Below, piece by piece: positions 1 to 6,991 of a stretch of 64,000 bases of DNA. The notes beneath the pieces are model-generated. The model was not told where the DNA came from. It searched no databases and worked only from the letters and a program-made list of their open reading frames with translations. The first letter of the stretch is position 1. Every line of letters begins with the position of its first letter. The stretch comes from an uncultured SAR86 cluster bacterium (lineage in GTDB: Bacteria; Pseudomonadota; Gammaproteobacteria; Magnimaribacterales; D2472): NCBI GenBank assembly GCA_902593675.1, contig CACJJI010000004.1:70170-134169 (forward strand), in the 5' to 3' direction. A program made the translations under genes and the position numbers.

Positions 1-277
1 GAAATATTGAGGGTTCTTGAGGTAGGTAGCCTAATCCTAACCTAGCTCGAGCATGCATGGGGGCATCTGTAACATCTTTATTATTGATCAATACTTTACC
101 TTGATTGGGAAAAAGTAAACCTGCAGCTATGTAAAAGGCAGTTGTCTTTCCTGCACCATTTGGGCCAAGCAAACCCACAATTTCATTTGCACCAATTGAG
201 AAACTTATGCCTGAAAGGATTATTTTGGAGCCCAGGATCTTTTCAATATTGGTTAGACTTAGACAGTTGCTATTCAT
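1..277 (-). CDS. lptB: LptB, LPS export ABC transporter ATPase (N-terminal part, cut by window edge)
   Basis: This is the cytoplasmic ATPase that, with LptF and LptG, powers lipopolysaccharide extraction from the inner membrane. Only the first 92 residues lie in the window. I translated them by hand from the ATG at 277: there is a Walker A motif GPNGAGKTT near residues 39-47 and a Q-loop segment YLPQEPSIF at the cut end, both typical of LptB. The start overlaps the end of lptA by 8 bp, as expected for an lptA-lptB operon. The ABC signature and Walker B lie outside the window. The family call is firm because of the motif pair and the neighbour. Confidence 0.93.
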   Translation of the reverse strand, partial: MNSNCLSLTNIEKILGSKIILSGISFSIGANEIVGLLGPNGAGKTTAFYIAAGLLFPNQGKVLINNKDVTDAPMHARARLGLGYLPQEPSIF

Positions 278-671
278 TTGAGCTAATTTGATATGTAATG
301 AGATTGGATGTGATTGAATTTCCCTGATTTAAGAGTTTTGCGTTTCCAATTAAGTCTATAGATTTATTTGGATAGATCACAAATATTTCTGCTTCACCAT
401 CGATGGCATTAGATTGAATAGTTGCTGGTTTTCCAAATATTTCTAATTTTTCGTCTTTGTGGCTGAGAATAGCATCAGAGCCTTTTATAAAGTAGTTATC
501 AATTTTGATTCTAATATTATTTTTAAAAGCTAGTTGCTTAGTTTCTTGATGAAAAGTTACTTGATCTGATTGGATTGAAATATTTTGGAATATTGAGCTT
601 TCTTCTGACGCTGAAATAGGAAGATAAAAAAATCCAAGTATGATTAACAAAAGTTTATGCCTTTTTAACAT
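270..671 (-). CDS. lptA: LptA, periplasmic LPS transport protein
   Basis: LptA forms the periplasmic bridge that carries LPS to the outer membrane. The product is 133 residues, somewhat shorter than E. coli LptA (185). It has a signal peptide (hydrophobic residues 6-20, cleavage near ISA-S at 21) followed by an OstA-like beta region containing DQVTFHQETKQLAF and GDAEI-like strand repeats. It starts 8 bp after the kdsD stop. In E. coli kdsC and lptC lie between kdsD and lptA; here there is no room for either. Function is assigned by the fold signature and by position between kdsD and lptB. Confidence 0.85.
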   Translation of the reverse strand: MLKRHKLLLIILGFFYLPISASEESSIFQNISIQSDQVTFHQETKQLAFKNNIRIKIDNYFIKGSDAILSHKDEKLEIFGKPATIQSNAIDGEAEIFVIYPNKSIDLIGNAKLLNQGNSITSNLITYQISSNE

Positions 672-679
672 TTCTTTTT

Positions 680-1654
680 TTATATTATCCCTGCTTCAAG
701 AAGTTGATGCATGGTGATAATACCTATGCTATCTAGGTTATTGTTTGAGGAATTAACAACTAAGCTAAAAATTTTATTTTTTTCCATAATTTCAGCAGCA
801 TCAATAGCGAGAGCATTGCATTTAATACTTTTAAAGTTAGCAGTCATTACATCTATTATAGGCGTCTTATTTAAATCTACGTCATCATTCAGGCATCTCC
901 TCAGATCACCATCTGTAAAAACTCCAATCACTTTTTTATCATCTGAAACTAAAGTTACCCCAAGTTTTTTGTCAGTTATTTCTATTAATGCATCCTTTAA
1001 TGATGTAGTTTGATTTACCATTGGCACTTTATCATTCTTGACTGCCAAATCCTGAACTAGTGTTGTGAGTTTTTTTCCAAGCTGTCCTGCTGGATGAGAT
1101 TTTGCAAAATCATCTTTGCCGAAGCCACGAGCTTCTAGGAGAGCTATTGCTAGCGCGTCTCCAAATACTAATGCAATTGTAGTTGAGGATGTTGGGGCTA
1201 GGTCTAGTGGACAAGCTTCTTCATCAGCATTTATAACTAAATTAATTTTGCCAGTTTTAGCAATAGTGGATTGGTCGTTATTAGTAAGGGTAAAAATATT
1301 TGTGGTTGAACGTTTCAGAGCAGGCAAAATTTCAATTATTTCTTTTGTTTCTCCTGAATTTGACAAAATCAAAATAGCGTCTTTTTTACTTATCATCCCT
1401 AAATCACCATGAGCTGCTTCAGTTGGATGTATGAAAAATGATGAAGTGCCAGTACTTGATAATGTTGCTGAAATTTTTTGAGCAATATGACCAGATTTGC
1501 CAATGCCCATTAAAATAAGTTTTCCCTTTATTTTCAGAATATTTATGCAAAGATTTTCAAAATCAGGCCGAATTTGATTGCTTAAATTCATCACAGCCTT
1601 TGACTCTATCTCAATTACATTCAAGGCTGAGCTGATAAAATTTTTATCTTTCAT
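680..1654 (-). CDS. kdsD: KdsD, D-arabinose 5-phosphate isomerase
   Basis: This enzyme converts ribulose 5-phosphate to arabinose 5-phosphate, the first committed step to KDO for LPS. The product is 324 residues (E. coli 328). An N-terminal SIS sugar-isomerase domain (about 30-190) carries MGIGKSGHIAQK and SNSGETKE, followed by two CBS domains (about 205-324) with a GVFTDGDLRR motif. It heads the leftward kdsD-lptA-lptB operon and lies back to back with mlaC. A TATAAA lies exactly six bases before its ATG, so the mRNA may be leaderless. kdsA, the next KDO gene here, is at 36.6 kb; kdsC was not seen. Confidence 0.95.
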   Translation of the reverse strand: MKDKNFISSALNVIEIESKAVMNLSNQIRPDFENLCINILKIKGKLILMGIGKSGHIAQKISATLSSTGTSSFFIHPTEAAHGDLGMISKKDAILILSNSGETKEIIEILPALKRSTTNIFTLTNNDQSTIAKTGKINLVINADEEACPLDLAPTSSTTIALVFGDALAIALLEARGFGKDDFAKSHPAGQLGKKLTTLVQDLAVKNDKVPMVNQTTSLKDALIEITDKKLGVTLVSDDKKVIGVFTDGDLRRCLNDDVDLNKTPIIDVMTANFKSIKCNALAIDAAEIMEKNKIFSLVVNSSNNNLDSIGIITMHQLLEAGII

Positions 1655-1660
1655 ATTTAA

Positions 1661-1666
1661 TTTATA
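1661..1666 (-). promoter_or_regulatory. -10 element of the kdsD-lptAB operon
   Basis: Read on the minus strand, TATAAA is followed by six bases (TTAAAT) and then the kdsD ATG at 1654. A normal transcription start about seven bases downstream of the hexamer would fall on the A of the start codon. No Shine-Dalgarno sequence is present. No clear -35 box is seen. The inference of a leaderless mRNA rests on spacing only. Confidence 0.5.
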
Positions 1667-1678
1667 GTTTTTTACTAA

Positions 1679-1687
1679 TGTTATAAT
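1679..1687 (+). promoter_or_regulatory. Extended -10 promoter of mlaC
   Basis: TGTTATAAT is a perfect extended -10 (TGn plus consensus TATAAT at 1682-1687). Six bases (ACCCCT) separate it from the ATG at 1694, so the expected transcription start is the A of the start codon. There is no ribosome binding site. Together with the kdsD element this fills the 39-bp divergent gap. Confidence 0.6.
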
Positions 1688-1693
1688 ACCCCT

Positions 1694-2308
1694 ATGAATA
1701 TTACTTTGAAATCTCTAGCTTTTTTTCTTGGAATTATATGTATGCACAGTAATGCGATGAGTGCTTCCAACCCTCATAAATTTATTGATACTCAAGCTCA
1801 AGAGATGGTGGCTATTATAAGAAATAATCAAGAACTTTTTACTGAGGATCCTGAATTATTTAAAGATAAAATTAATTATGTTTTTGAACCCATGGTTGAT
1901 TTTAGAAGAGTGGGTGCTAGTGTAATGGGTAAAAAATATTATCTTGCTGCTTCAAAGGCACAAAGGCTTCAATTTATCGAATCTTTTAAAACTTCTTTGC
2001 TTGATACATACTCTTCCACTTTAGCTCAGTGGGGCGATCAAAAAATTATTACTATTTTTCCCGAATCATCTGAGTTTCAAAAAACTGAGGATGTTCAGCA
2101 GAATCTAATTACCTCAAGTAATATTTATCCAATCACTTACAAGGTAAGAAAAGATAAAAATGGAAATTGGTTAATTATTAATATTATTGTAAATGGAGTT
2201 AATTTAGGCCTTACTTTTAGAAATCAATTCCAAGCACTTGCAAAAGAACATAATGAAAATATTGATGAGATAATTAAGCATTGGACTTCTGATGCTAATC
2301 TTGATTAG
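1694..2308 (+). CDS. mlaC: MlaC, periplasmic phospholipid-binding protein
   Basis: MlaC shuttles phospholipids between the outer-membrane MlaA complex and the inner-membrane MlaFEDB transporter. The 204-residue product has a signal peptide (residues 1-24, ending NAMSA-S) and the Tgt2/MlaC domain with YVFEPMVDFRRVGASVMGK and a C-terminal GVNLGLTFRNQF segment, a hallmark of the family. In E. coli the order is mlaFEDCB-ibaG-murA; here mlaC is first, directly behind its own promoter, so mlaF, mlaE, mlaD and mlaB are absent from this place. The transporter could be encoded elsewhere. Confidence 0.9.
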   Translation: MNITLKSLAFFLGIICMHSNAMSASNPHKFIDTQAQEMVAIIRNNQELFTEDPELFKDKINYVFEPMVDFRRVGASVMGKKYYLAASKAQRLQFIESFKTSLLDTYSSTLAQWGDQKIITIFPESSEFQKTEDVQQNLITSSNIYPITYKVRKDKNGNWLIINIIVNGVNLGLTFRNQFQALAKEHNENIDEIIKHWTSDANLD

Positions 2309-2328
2309 CGAACTCAAGAAAACATATC

Positions 2329-2550
2329 ATGGATTTAACTCAATTTCTTAGATCAAAATTTCCTGAAGCTGAAATATCATTTGATGGAGAAAATTGTGAC
2401 TCCAAAGTTTTAATAGTAAGCAATGAGTTTGAAGGCTTAAATACTCTCCAGCGACACAAACTAGTTTTAAGCGTTTTAAAAGAACAATTCCAGACTGGAG
2501 AGTTACATGCTTTGAGCATAGTTACAAAATTACCTTCAGAAATAAGTTAA
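2329..2550 (+). CDS. ibaG: IbaG/BolA-family protein
   Basis: A 73-residue BolA-fold protein. BolA/IbaG proteins bind monothiol glutaredoxins through a shared [2Fe-2S] cluster and act in iron trafficking and acid response. The recognisable core is LQRHKLVLSVLKEQ followed by HALSIVTKLP, in which the conserved RH and the C-terminal ALxIxT strand of the family are present. It sits between mlaC and murA (3 bp gap), the same place as ibaG in E. coli, which is why I prefer ibaG to bolA. Confidence 0.85.
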   Translation: MDLTQFLRSKFPEAEISFDGENCDSKVLIVSNEFEGLNTLQRHKLVLSVLKEQFQTGELHALSIVTKLPSEIS

Positions 2551-2552
2551 AT

Positions 2553-3812
2553 ATGGAAAAATTAAAAATCATCGGTGGCAAAAAACTTTCGGGATCTATT
2601 TCTTGCTCTGGAGCAAAAAATGCTGCCTTACCAATGCTGGCAGCCACAATATTAAGTGACGAGCCAATTACTTTTAAAAATTTACCTTATCTGCAAGATA
2701 TCACAACAATGTTTGAGATTTTGGGCTCAATGGGTGCTGATATTACTTTAAATGAAAGTATGGATTTTATAATTTCAACATCTAAATTACATGACTTTGA
2801 AGCTAGATATGAGCTAGTAAAGACTATGCGCGCTTCAATTTTAGTCCTAGGATCTTTAGTTGCTCGTTATGGTTCTGCAAGAATTGCTCTTCCAGGGGGT
2901 TGCGCAATTGGAACAAGGCCAGTTAATTTTCATTTGGATGCACTAGAAAAACTTGGAGCTAAGATCGAGTTAAAAAACGGTTATATTGAAGCAACTGCAA
3001 AAAAACTTGTTGGTTGTGAAATTAATTTTCCTGGGGTGTCTGTAACTGGTACAGAGAATATTATGATGGCAGCAGTTCTTGCTAAGGGCCAGTCTGTTTT
3101 AAGAAATGTTGCAAAAGAGCCTGAAGTTGAAGATTTAGCAAATTTCCTTAATTCCATGGGAGCTAAAATTAGAGGGGCTGGAACAGACGAAATCATTATT
3201 GATGGCGTAGAAGATTTAACTGGAACAAAGTTTTCTGTTCCAGCTGATAGGATAGAAGCAGGCACCTATTTAATTGCTGCAGCTATAACGGGCGGCGATG
3301 TGACTATTTCAAATATTCAAGCTCACCGTATGAATAATATTTTAGATAAATTGAAATTAAGTGGAGCTTTAATCACTGAAGGTGAAGACAAAATTCAACT
3401 GACTATGGAGAATGATTCTATTTTGCCGGTAGATATTTCTACAGCTCCATTTCCAGGATTTCCAACAGATATGCAAGCACAATTTACGGTGCTAAATGCT
3501 TTGTCTGAGGGGTCGTCAGTTGTCACAGAAAATGTTTTTGAGAATAGATTTATGCATGTTCAAGAACTCAATAGAATGGGTTGCGATATTACAGTCAAGG
3601 GAAGTAATGCGTTTGTAAAGGGAGTTGATTCGCTGAATGGAGCGCCTGTCATGGCCACTGATCTCCGCGCATCTGCAAGTTTAATTCTAGCAGGGTTATG
3701 CGCCAAGGGTGAGACTATTGTAGACCGTATTTATCACATTGATAGAGGATATGAAAGAATTGAGGAAAAGCTATCATATCTTGGTGCTGACATAACAAGA
3801 CTGCCGAATTAG
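2553..3812 (+). CDS. murA: MurA, UDP-GlcNAc enolpyruvyl transferase
   Basis: Catalyses the first committed step of peptidoglycan synthesis, adding enolpyruvate from PEP to UDP-GlcNAc in the cytoplasm. The product is 419 residues, the same length as E. coli MurA. The loop PGGCAIGTRPVNFH carries the active-site cysteine as C117 (E. coli Cys115), the residue alkylated by fosfomycin. SGAKNAALP near residues 19-27 holds the conserved Lys22-Asn23 pair. It is the last gene of the mlaC-ibaG-murA unit. In pseudomonads his genes follow; here a C1/CoA cassette follows instead. Confidence 0.98.
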   Translation: MEKLKIIGGKKLSGSISCSGAKNAALPMLAATILSDEPITFKNLPYLQDITTMFEILGSMGADITLNESMDFIISTSKLHDFEARYELVKTMRASILVLGSLVARYGSARIALPGGCAIGTRPVNFHLDALEKLGAKIELKNGYIEATAKKLVGCEINFPGVSVTGTENIMMAAVLAKGQSVLRNVAKEPEVEDLANFLNSMGAKIRGAGTDEIIIDGVEDLTGTKFSVPADRIEAGTYLIAAAITGGDVTISNIQAHRMNNILDKLKLSGALITEGEDKIQLTMENDSILPVDISTAPFPGFPTDMQAQFTVLNALSEGSSVVTENVFENRFMHVQELNRMGCDITVKGSNAFVKGVDSLNGAPVMATDLRASASLILAGLCAKGETIVDRIYHIDRGYERIEEKLSYLGADITRLPN

Positions 3813-3881
3813 TAGCTGTTTTTTTAGAATCAATTATTATGTTTAGATATGTTCAAGCTCTATTGAAGAGGAGTTACAAAA

Positions 3882-4742
3882 ATGTTTAATACTAATAGCT
3901 TTATATTTACCTCAGAGACTACACCTGATGTCACGACTGACCTTGGTGAGTGCGTAAGTCAGGTTGAGGAGCTTATTGGTCTTGCTGATGCCATCAATGT
4001 AACAGATTCCCCAAACTGTAAGAGCCGCTTAAACAGCTTGCTGGTAGCATCAGAGATTAAAAAAAGTGGTTTGGATGTAATTTTGCAACTGACTGGCAGG
4101 GACAGAAATCAAATTGCTCTGGAGTCAGTTTTGCTTGGAGCGCTGTCAGTTGGAATTAATAAAGTTCTATGCTTAAGTGGAGATCAGCCAGATGGAAATG
4201 GGCCTGCAGTTGTAAATGAATTTAATGGAAATGGATTAATTGAATTATGCAAGGTCATTTCAGGTGGAACTTTATCTGATGGAACAGCAATTAAAAAATC
4301 ATTACCCATTTATCCAGGTGCTGCAGATGACTTGTATACGCAAATTTCAAAACAAGACGCGCTAAGTAAACTAGTTACAAAAATAGAGCTAGGTGCTAAT
4401 TTTGTTCAAACTCAATATTGTTTTGATTTTGATGTTATTAAGCAATACTCATCAAAATTACATGAACTAGGTTCGTTTAATGGCTGCAAAATAATAATTG
4501 GAATGGGACCTTTAAAATCTGCTAAACAAGGTGAGTGGATGCGAAAGAATTTGTGGGGTGTTAACATCTCTGATGAAATTCTTAAACGTCTAGAGGAGAG
4601 TAACTCACCAGTTGAAACGGGTGAAGAGATATGTCAAGAATTAATAGAAAAAATTATGGACCTTCCATGCATTGATGGAGTTCACTTAATGGGCCCAAAC
4701 TGTGAGAAGAGTTCCGCTAGAATAATCTCACATTTTAAATAA
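3882..4742 (+). CDS. Methylenetetrahydrofolate reductase family protein (short, acetogen/actinobacterial MetF-like type)
   Basis: A 286-residue flavin-dependent TIM-barrel protein of the MTHFR family, which interconverts 5,10-methylene- and 5-methyl-tetrahydrofolate. Diagnostic segments are AINVTDSPNCKSRLNSL (residues 38-54), LTGRDRNQIALESVLLGAL (about 70-88) and CLSGDQP (97-103). The RDRN and LLGA pattern matches the MetF versions of acetogens and actinobacteria better than E. coli MetF. It has its own strong ribosome site (GAGGAG) after a 69-bp gap and heads a three-gene set with a CoA-binding protein and an enoyl-CoA hydratase-like protein. Whether it serves methionine synthesis or C1 oxidation cannot be told from sequence. 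No MetV-like zinc partner is beside it. Confidence 0.82.
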   Translation: MFNTNSFIFTSETTPDVTTDLGECVSQVEELIGLADAINVTDSPNCKSRLNSLLVASEIKKSGLDVILQLTGRDRNQIALESVLLGALSVGINKVLCLSGDQPDGNGPAVVNEFNGNGLIELCKVISGGTLSDGTAIKKSLPIYPGAADDLYTQISKQDALSKLVTKIELGANFVQTQYCFDFDVIKQYSSKLHELGSFNGCKIIIGMGPLKSAKQGEWMRKNLWGVNISDEILKRLEESNSPVETGEEICQELIEKIMDLPCIDGVHLMGPNCEKSSARIISHFK

Positions 4743-4748
4743 AAAAAT

Positions 4749-5147
4749 TTGAATAAAGAGTATTTAAGATCAATATTGAATGAGGTTAAATCAATTGCGA
4801 TAGTTGGAGCAAGTGCCAATCCTGATAGAGATAGCTTCAAGGTCATGAAGTTTCTGCATGATTATGGCTTTGAAACTTTTCCAGTAAATCCAAATTTGGC
4901 TAATTCTAAAATATTAGGACAAGAATGTTACGCAAGTCTTGAGGCGATAGACTGTAAAATTGACATGGTAGATGTATTTAGAGCTATCAAATTTATTCCC
5001 AGCATTGCAAATGAGGCAATTAAAATTAGAGCAAAAATTTTGTGGACTCAGGAAGGCCTGTATAGTGAAGAAGCAGAAGTAATAGCGAAAAAAGCTGGCT
5101 TGAAAGTAGTGATGAATGAATGCCCAAAAAAAATTCTTGAAAATTAA
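4749..5147 (+). CDS. CoA-binding domain protein (YccU-like)
   Basis: A 132-residue single-domain Rossmann protein of the CoA_binding type. It opens with the nucleotide-binding loop IAIVGASANPDRDSFKV and contains PVNPN and a C-terminal KVVMNECPKK strand, all typical of the YccU family whose physiological role is unknown. The start is TTG, six bases after the preceding stop; no in-frame ATG lies between, so the TTG is the most likely start. Tight spacing ties it to the MTHFR-like gene before it and the hydratase-like gene after it. Confidence 0.85.
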   Translation: MNKEYLRSILNEVKSIAIVGASANPDRDSFKVMKFLHDYGFETFPVNPNLANSKILGQECYASLEAIDCKIDMVDVFRAIKFIPSIANEAIKIRAKILWTQEGLYSEEAEVIAKKAGLKVVMNECPKKILEN

Positions 5148-5158
5148 ATATTTTAATT

Positions 5159-5965
5159 ATGATTAAAAATACAAAAGATATATTGAAGCTTGATCAAGTT
5201 CAGCCTGGCATTCTTCGTTTGACTTTAAATGATCCAAAGAGCAAGAATGCTCTTTCAGAAAAGATGATGAGGCTCCTTAAAAAGCATATATTTGAGGCCT
5301 CATCAAATGATTCAGTTAAAGTTATTATCATTGCAGCGGTTGGCGATATTTTTTGTTCAGGGCATAACTTAAAAGATATAACCGAAGCAAGAAATGAAAA
5401 GGATGATGGGAAAGAGTATTTTTTAAATCTTTTCAATTTTTGTTCTTCATTAATGCAGATGATCACTACTTGCTCAAAGCCGGTCATAGCAGAAATTAAT
5501 GGAGTTGCAACTGCTGCTGGTTGTCAATTAGTGGCCAGTTGCGACCTGGCCATAGCATCGGATGTGTCAAAATTTGCAACACCAGGAGTTAACATAGGTC
5601 TATTTTGTTCAACCCCTATGGTCGCGCTCTCAAGAAATGTAAGTAGGAAAGATGCAATGAAAATGCTTCTTACAGGCGATATGATTGATGCTGCTGAGGC
5701 TAAGAGAATATCTCTAATAAATGACCATGTCTCTGCTGAAGATCTGCATGATACTGTAATGTCTATTGCTAATAAAATTGCTAGCAAGTCTATTTCAACG
5801 GTAAGAATTGGCAAAGAAGCTTTTTATAAGCAGAATGAGATGAGCCTCTCTGATGCCTATGATTTTACTTCAAAAGTTATGACTGAAAATGCTCTTACAG
5901 TTGATGCAAAGGAGGGGATTACCTCATTTTTGGAGAAACGTGATCCTGTTTGGGAGGATGATTAA
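5159..5965 (+). CDS. Enoyl-CoA hydratase/isomerase family protein, ECHDC3-like
   Basis: A 268-residue crotonase-fold protein. FCSGHNLKDI (about 65-74) and NGVATAAGCQLVASCDLA (about 115-132) form the CoA and oxyanion region, and NIGLFCSTPMVALSR is characteristic of the ECHDC3 subgroup. The two glutamates that act as acid and base in true enoyl-CoA hydratases are not present: the first is Gln in GCQL and the second is in a PGVNIG segment without Glu. Hydratase activity is therefore doubtful; related proteins are reported as a distinct, poorly characterised subgroup. It ends one base before the convergent degS stop. Confidence 0.83.
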   Translation: MIKNTKDILKLDQVQPGILRLTLNDPKSKNALSEKMMRLLKKHIFEASSNDSVKVIIIAAVGDIFCSGHNLKDITEARNEKDDGKEYFLNLFNFCSSLMQMITTCSKPVIAEINGVATAAGCQLVASCDLAIASDVSKFATPGVNIGLFCSTPMVALSRNVSRKDAMKMLLTGDMIDAAEAKRISLINDHVSAEDLHDTVMSIANKIASKSISTVRIGKEAFYKQNEMSLSDAYDFTSKVMTENALTVDAKEGITSFLEKRDPVWEDD

Positions 5966-5966
5966 G

Positions 5967-6971
5967 TTACTGAGTGGGAATAGCTTCTGTTACAACCTTG
6001 TATTCCTCTAAATTTGAATCTTGTAATATTTGGAAGTTGATTTCATCGCCTGGAAAAGAATTTTTTAGAGCGCTGGTTAAATTCTCCCATGATGGCGATT
6101 CATTATTGATTGATAAGATTATTGCTCCTGGTTTAATTTTTCCATTATTAAAAAGCGGCCCATAGTTTCTTAACTCTAATATCTCAAGACCATAGGTGGG
6201 TTTATTATTTAATAAGAACCTTTTTGCCTTCACTCTAAAGTCTCCAACCCATGACCTTTTAACTGAACCGTATTGGATAATTTCTGAGGCAACTTGTATC
6301 ATCTTATTAGCGGGGAGAGCAAATCCAATTCCAGCATAAGACCCTGTTTTAGAAAAAATTTTTGTATTCATTCCAATAAGGTTACCTTTGTGATTAATTA
6401 AAGCTCCACCAGAATTTCCTGGATTTATAGCGGCATCAGTCTGTATTAGCTCAAGATATGGATTTCCATAATCTCTTCCAGTTGCACTAATTATCCCGCT
6501 TGTAAATGTTTTCCCTAAACCAAATGCATTACCTATTGCAATTACTTGATCGCCTATTTGAACTGATGAGCTATTAGATACTTCAATTGGCTTCAAAGCA
6601 TCTATAGGAGAAATTTTAAGTACCGCAAGATCAGATCTTTCATCGAAGCCGATTAAGGATGCTGAGTAAACCTGACCGTCATCTAGCTCTACATCAATAA
6701 CTCTTTTTCCCTGAATTACATGCAAATTAGTAATAATATATCCATCATTTGAAATTATAATTCCCGACCCCATGACATCATTTAGTGAATTGTTATCAAA
6801 CAGTCTTGCTTCAAAATTTTTTTTAGACATTATATTTACAACGGATGGAGATGCCTTTGAAATTCCTTCTACATAACCATTACCATTCGACATATTTGTA
6901 TAAAGATATGTCAGAATACAAATCAAGATTAAAAAATTTATCCTTGAAAGTTTGTTATTAAAAAATCTCAT
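5967..6971 (-). CDS. degS: DegS-like periplasmic serine protease (sigma-E stress sensor)
   Basis: DegS is anchored in the inner membrane, senses unfolded porins through its PDZ domain and cleaves RseA. The 334-residue product has one membrane anchor (about 12-27), a trypsin-like domain with catalytic triad H84 (TNLHVI), D114 (RSDLAV) and S187 (GNSGGA), and a single PDZ domain (about 245-330). A single PDZ and an uncleaved anchor favour DegS over DegP or DegQ. No rseA or rpoE is visible in the window. An extended -10-like TGATTTAAT ends six bases before the start. The gene faces zapE across only 20 bp. Confidence 0.88.
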   Translation of the reverse strand: MRFFNNKLSRINFLILICILTYLYTNMSNGNGYVEGISKASPSVVNIMSKKNFEARLFDNNSLNDVMGSGIIISNDGYIITNLHVIQGKRVIDVELDDGQVYSASLIGFDERSDLAVLKISPIDALKPIEVSNSSSVQIGDQVIAIGNAFGLGKTFTSGIISATGRDYGNPYLELIQTDAAINPGNSGGALINHKGNLIGMNTKIFSKTGSYAGIGFALPANKMIQVASEIIQYGSVKRSWVGDFRVKAKRFLLNNKPTYGLEILELRNYGPLFNNGKIKPGAIILSINNESPSWENLTSALKNSFPGDEINFQILQDSNLEEYKVVTEAIPTQ

Positions 6972-6991
6972 ATGATCATTAAATCAATAAT

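Noticed and set aside
3813..3881. Riboswitch upstream of the MTHFR-like gene
   Set aside because: The 69-bp gap is too short for a SAM or THF riboswitch and shows no conserved core; only a ribosome site (GAGGAG) is clear.
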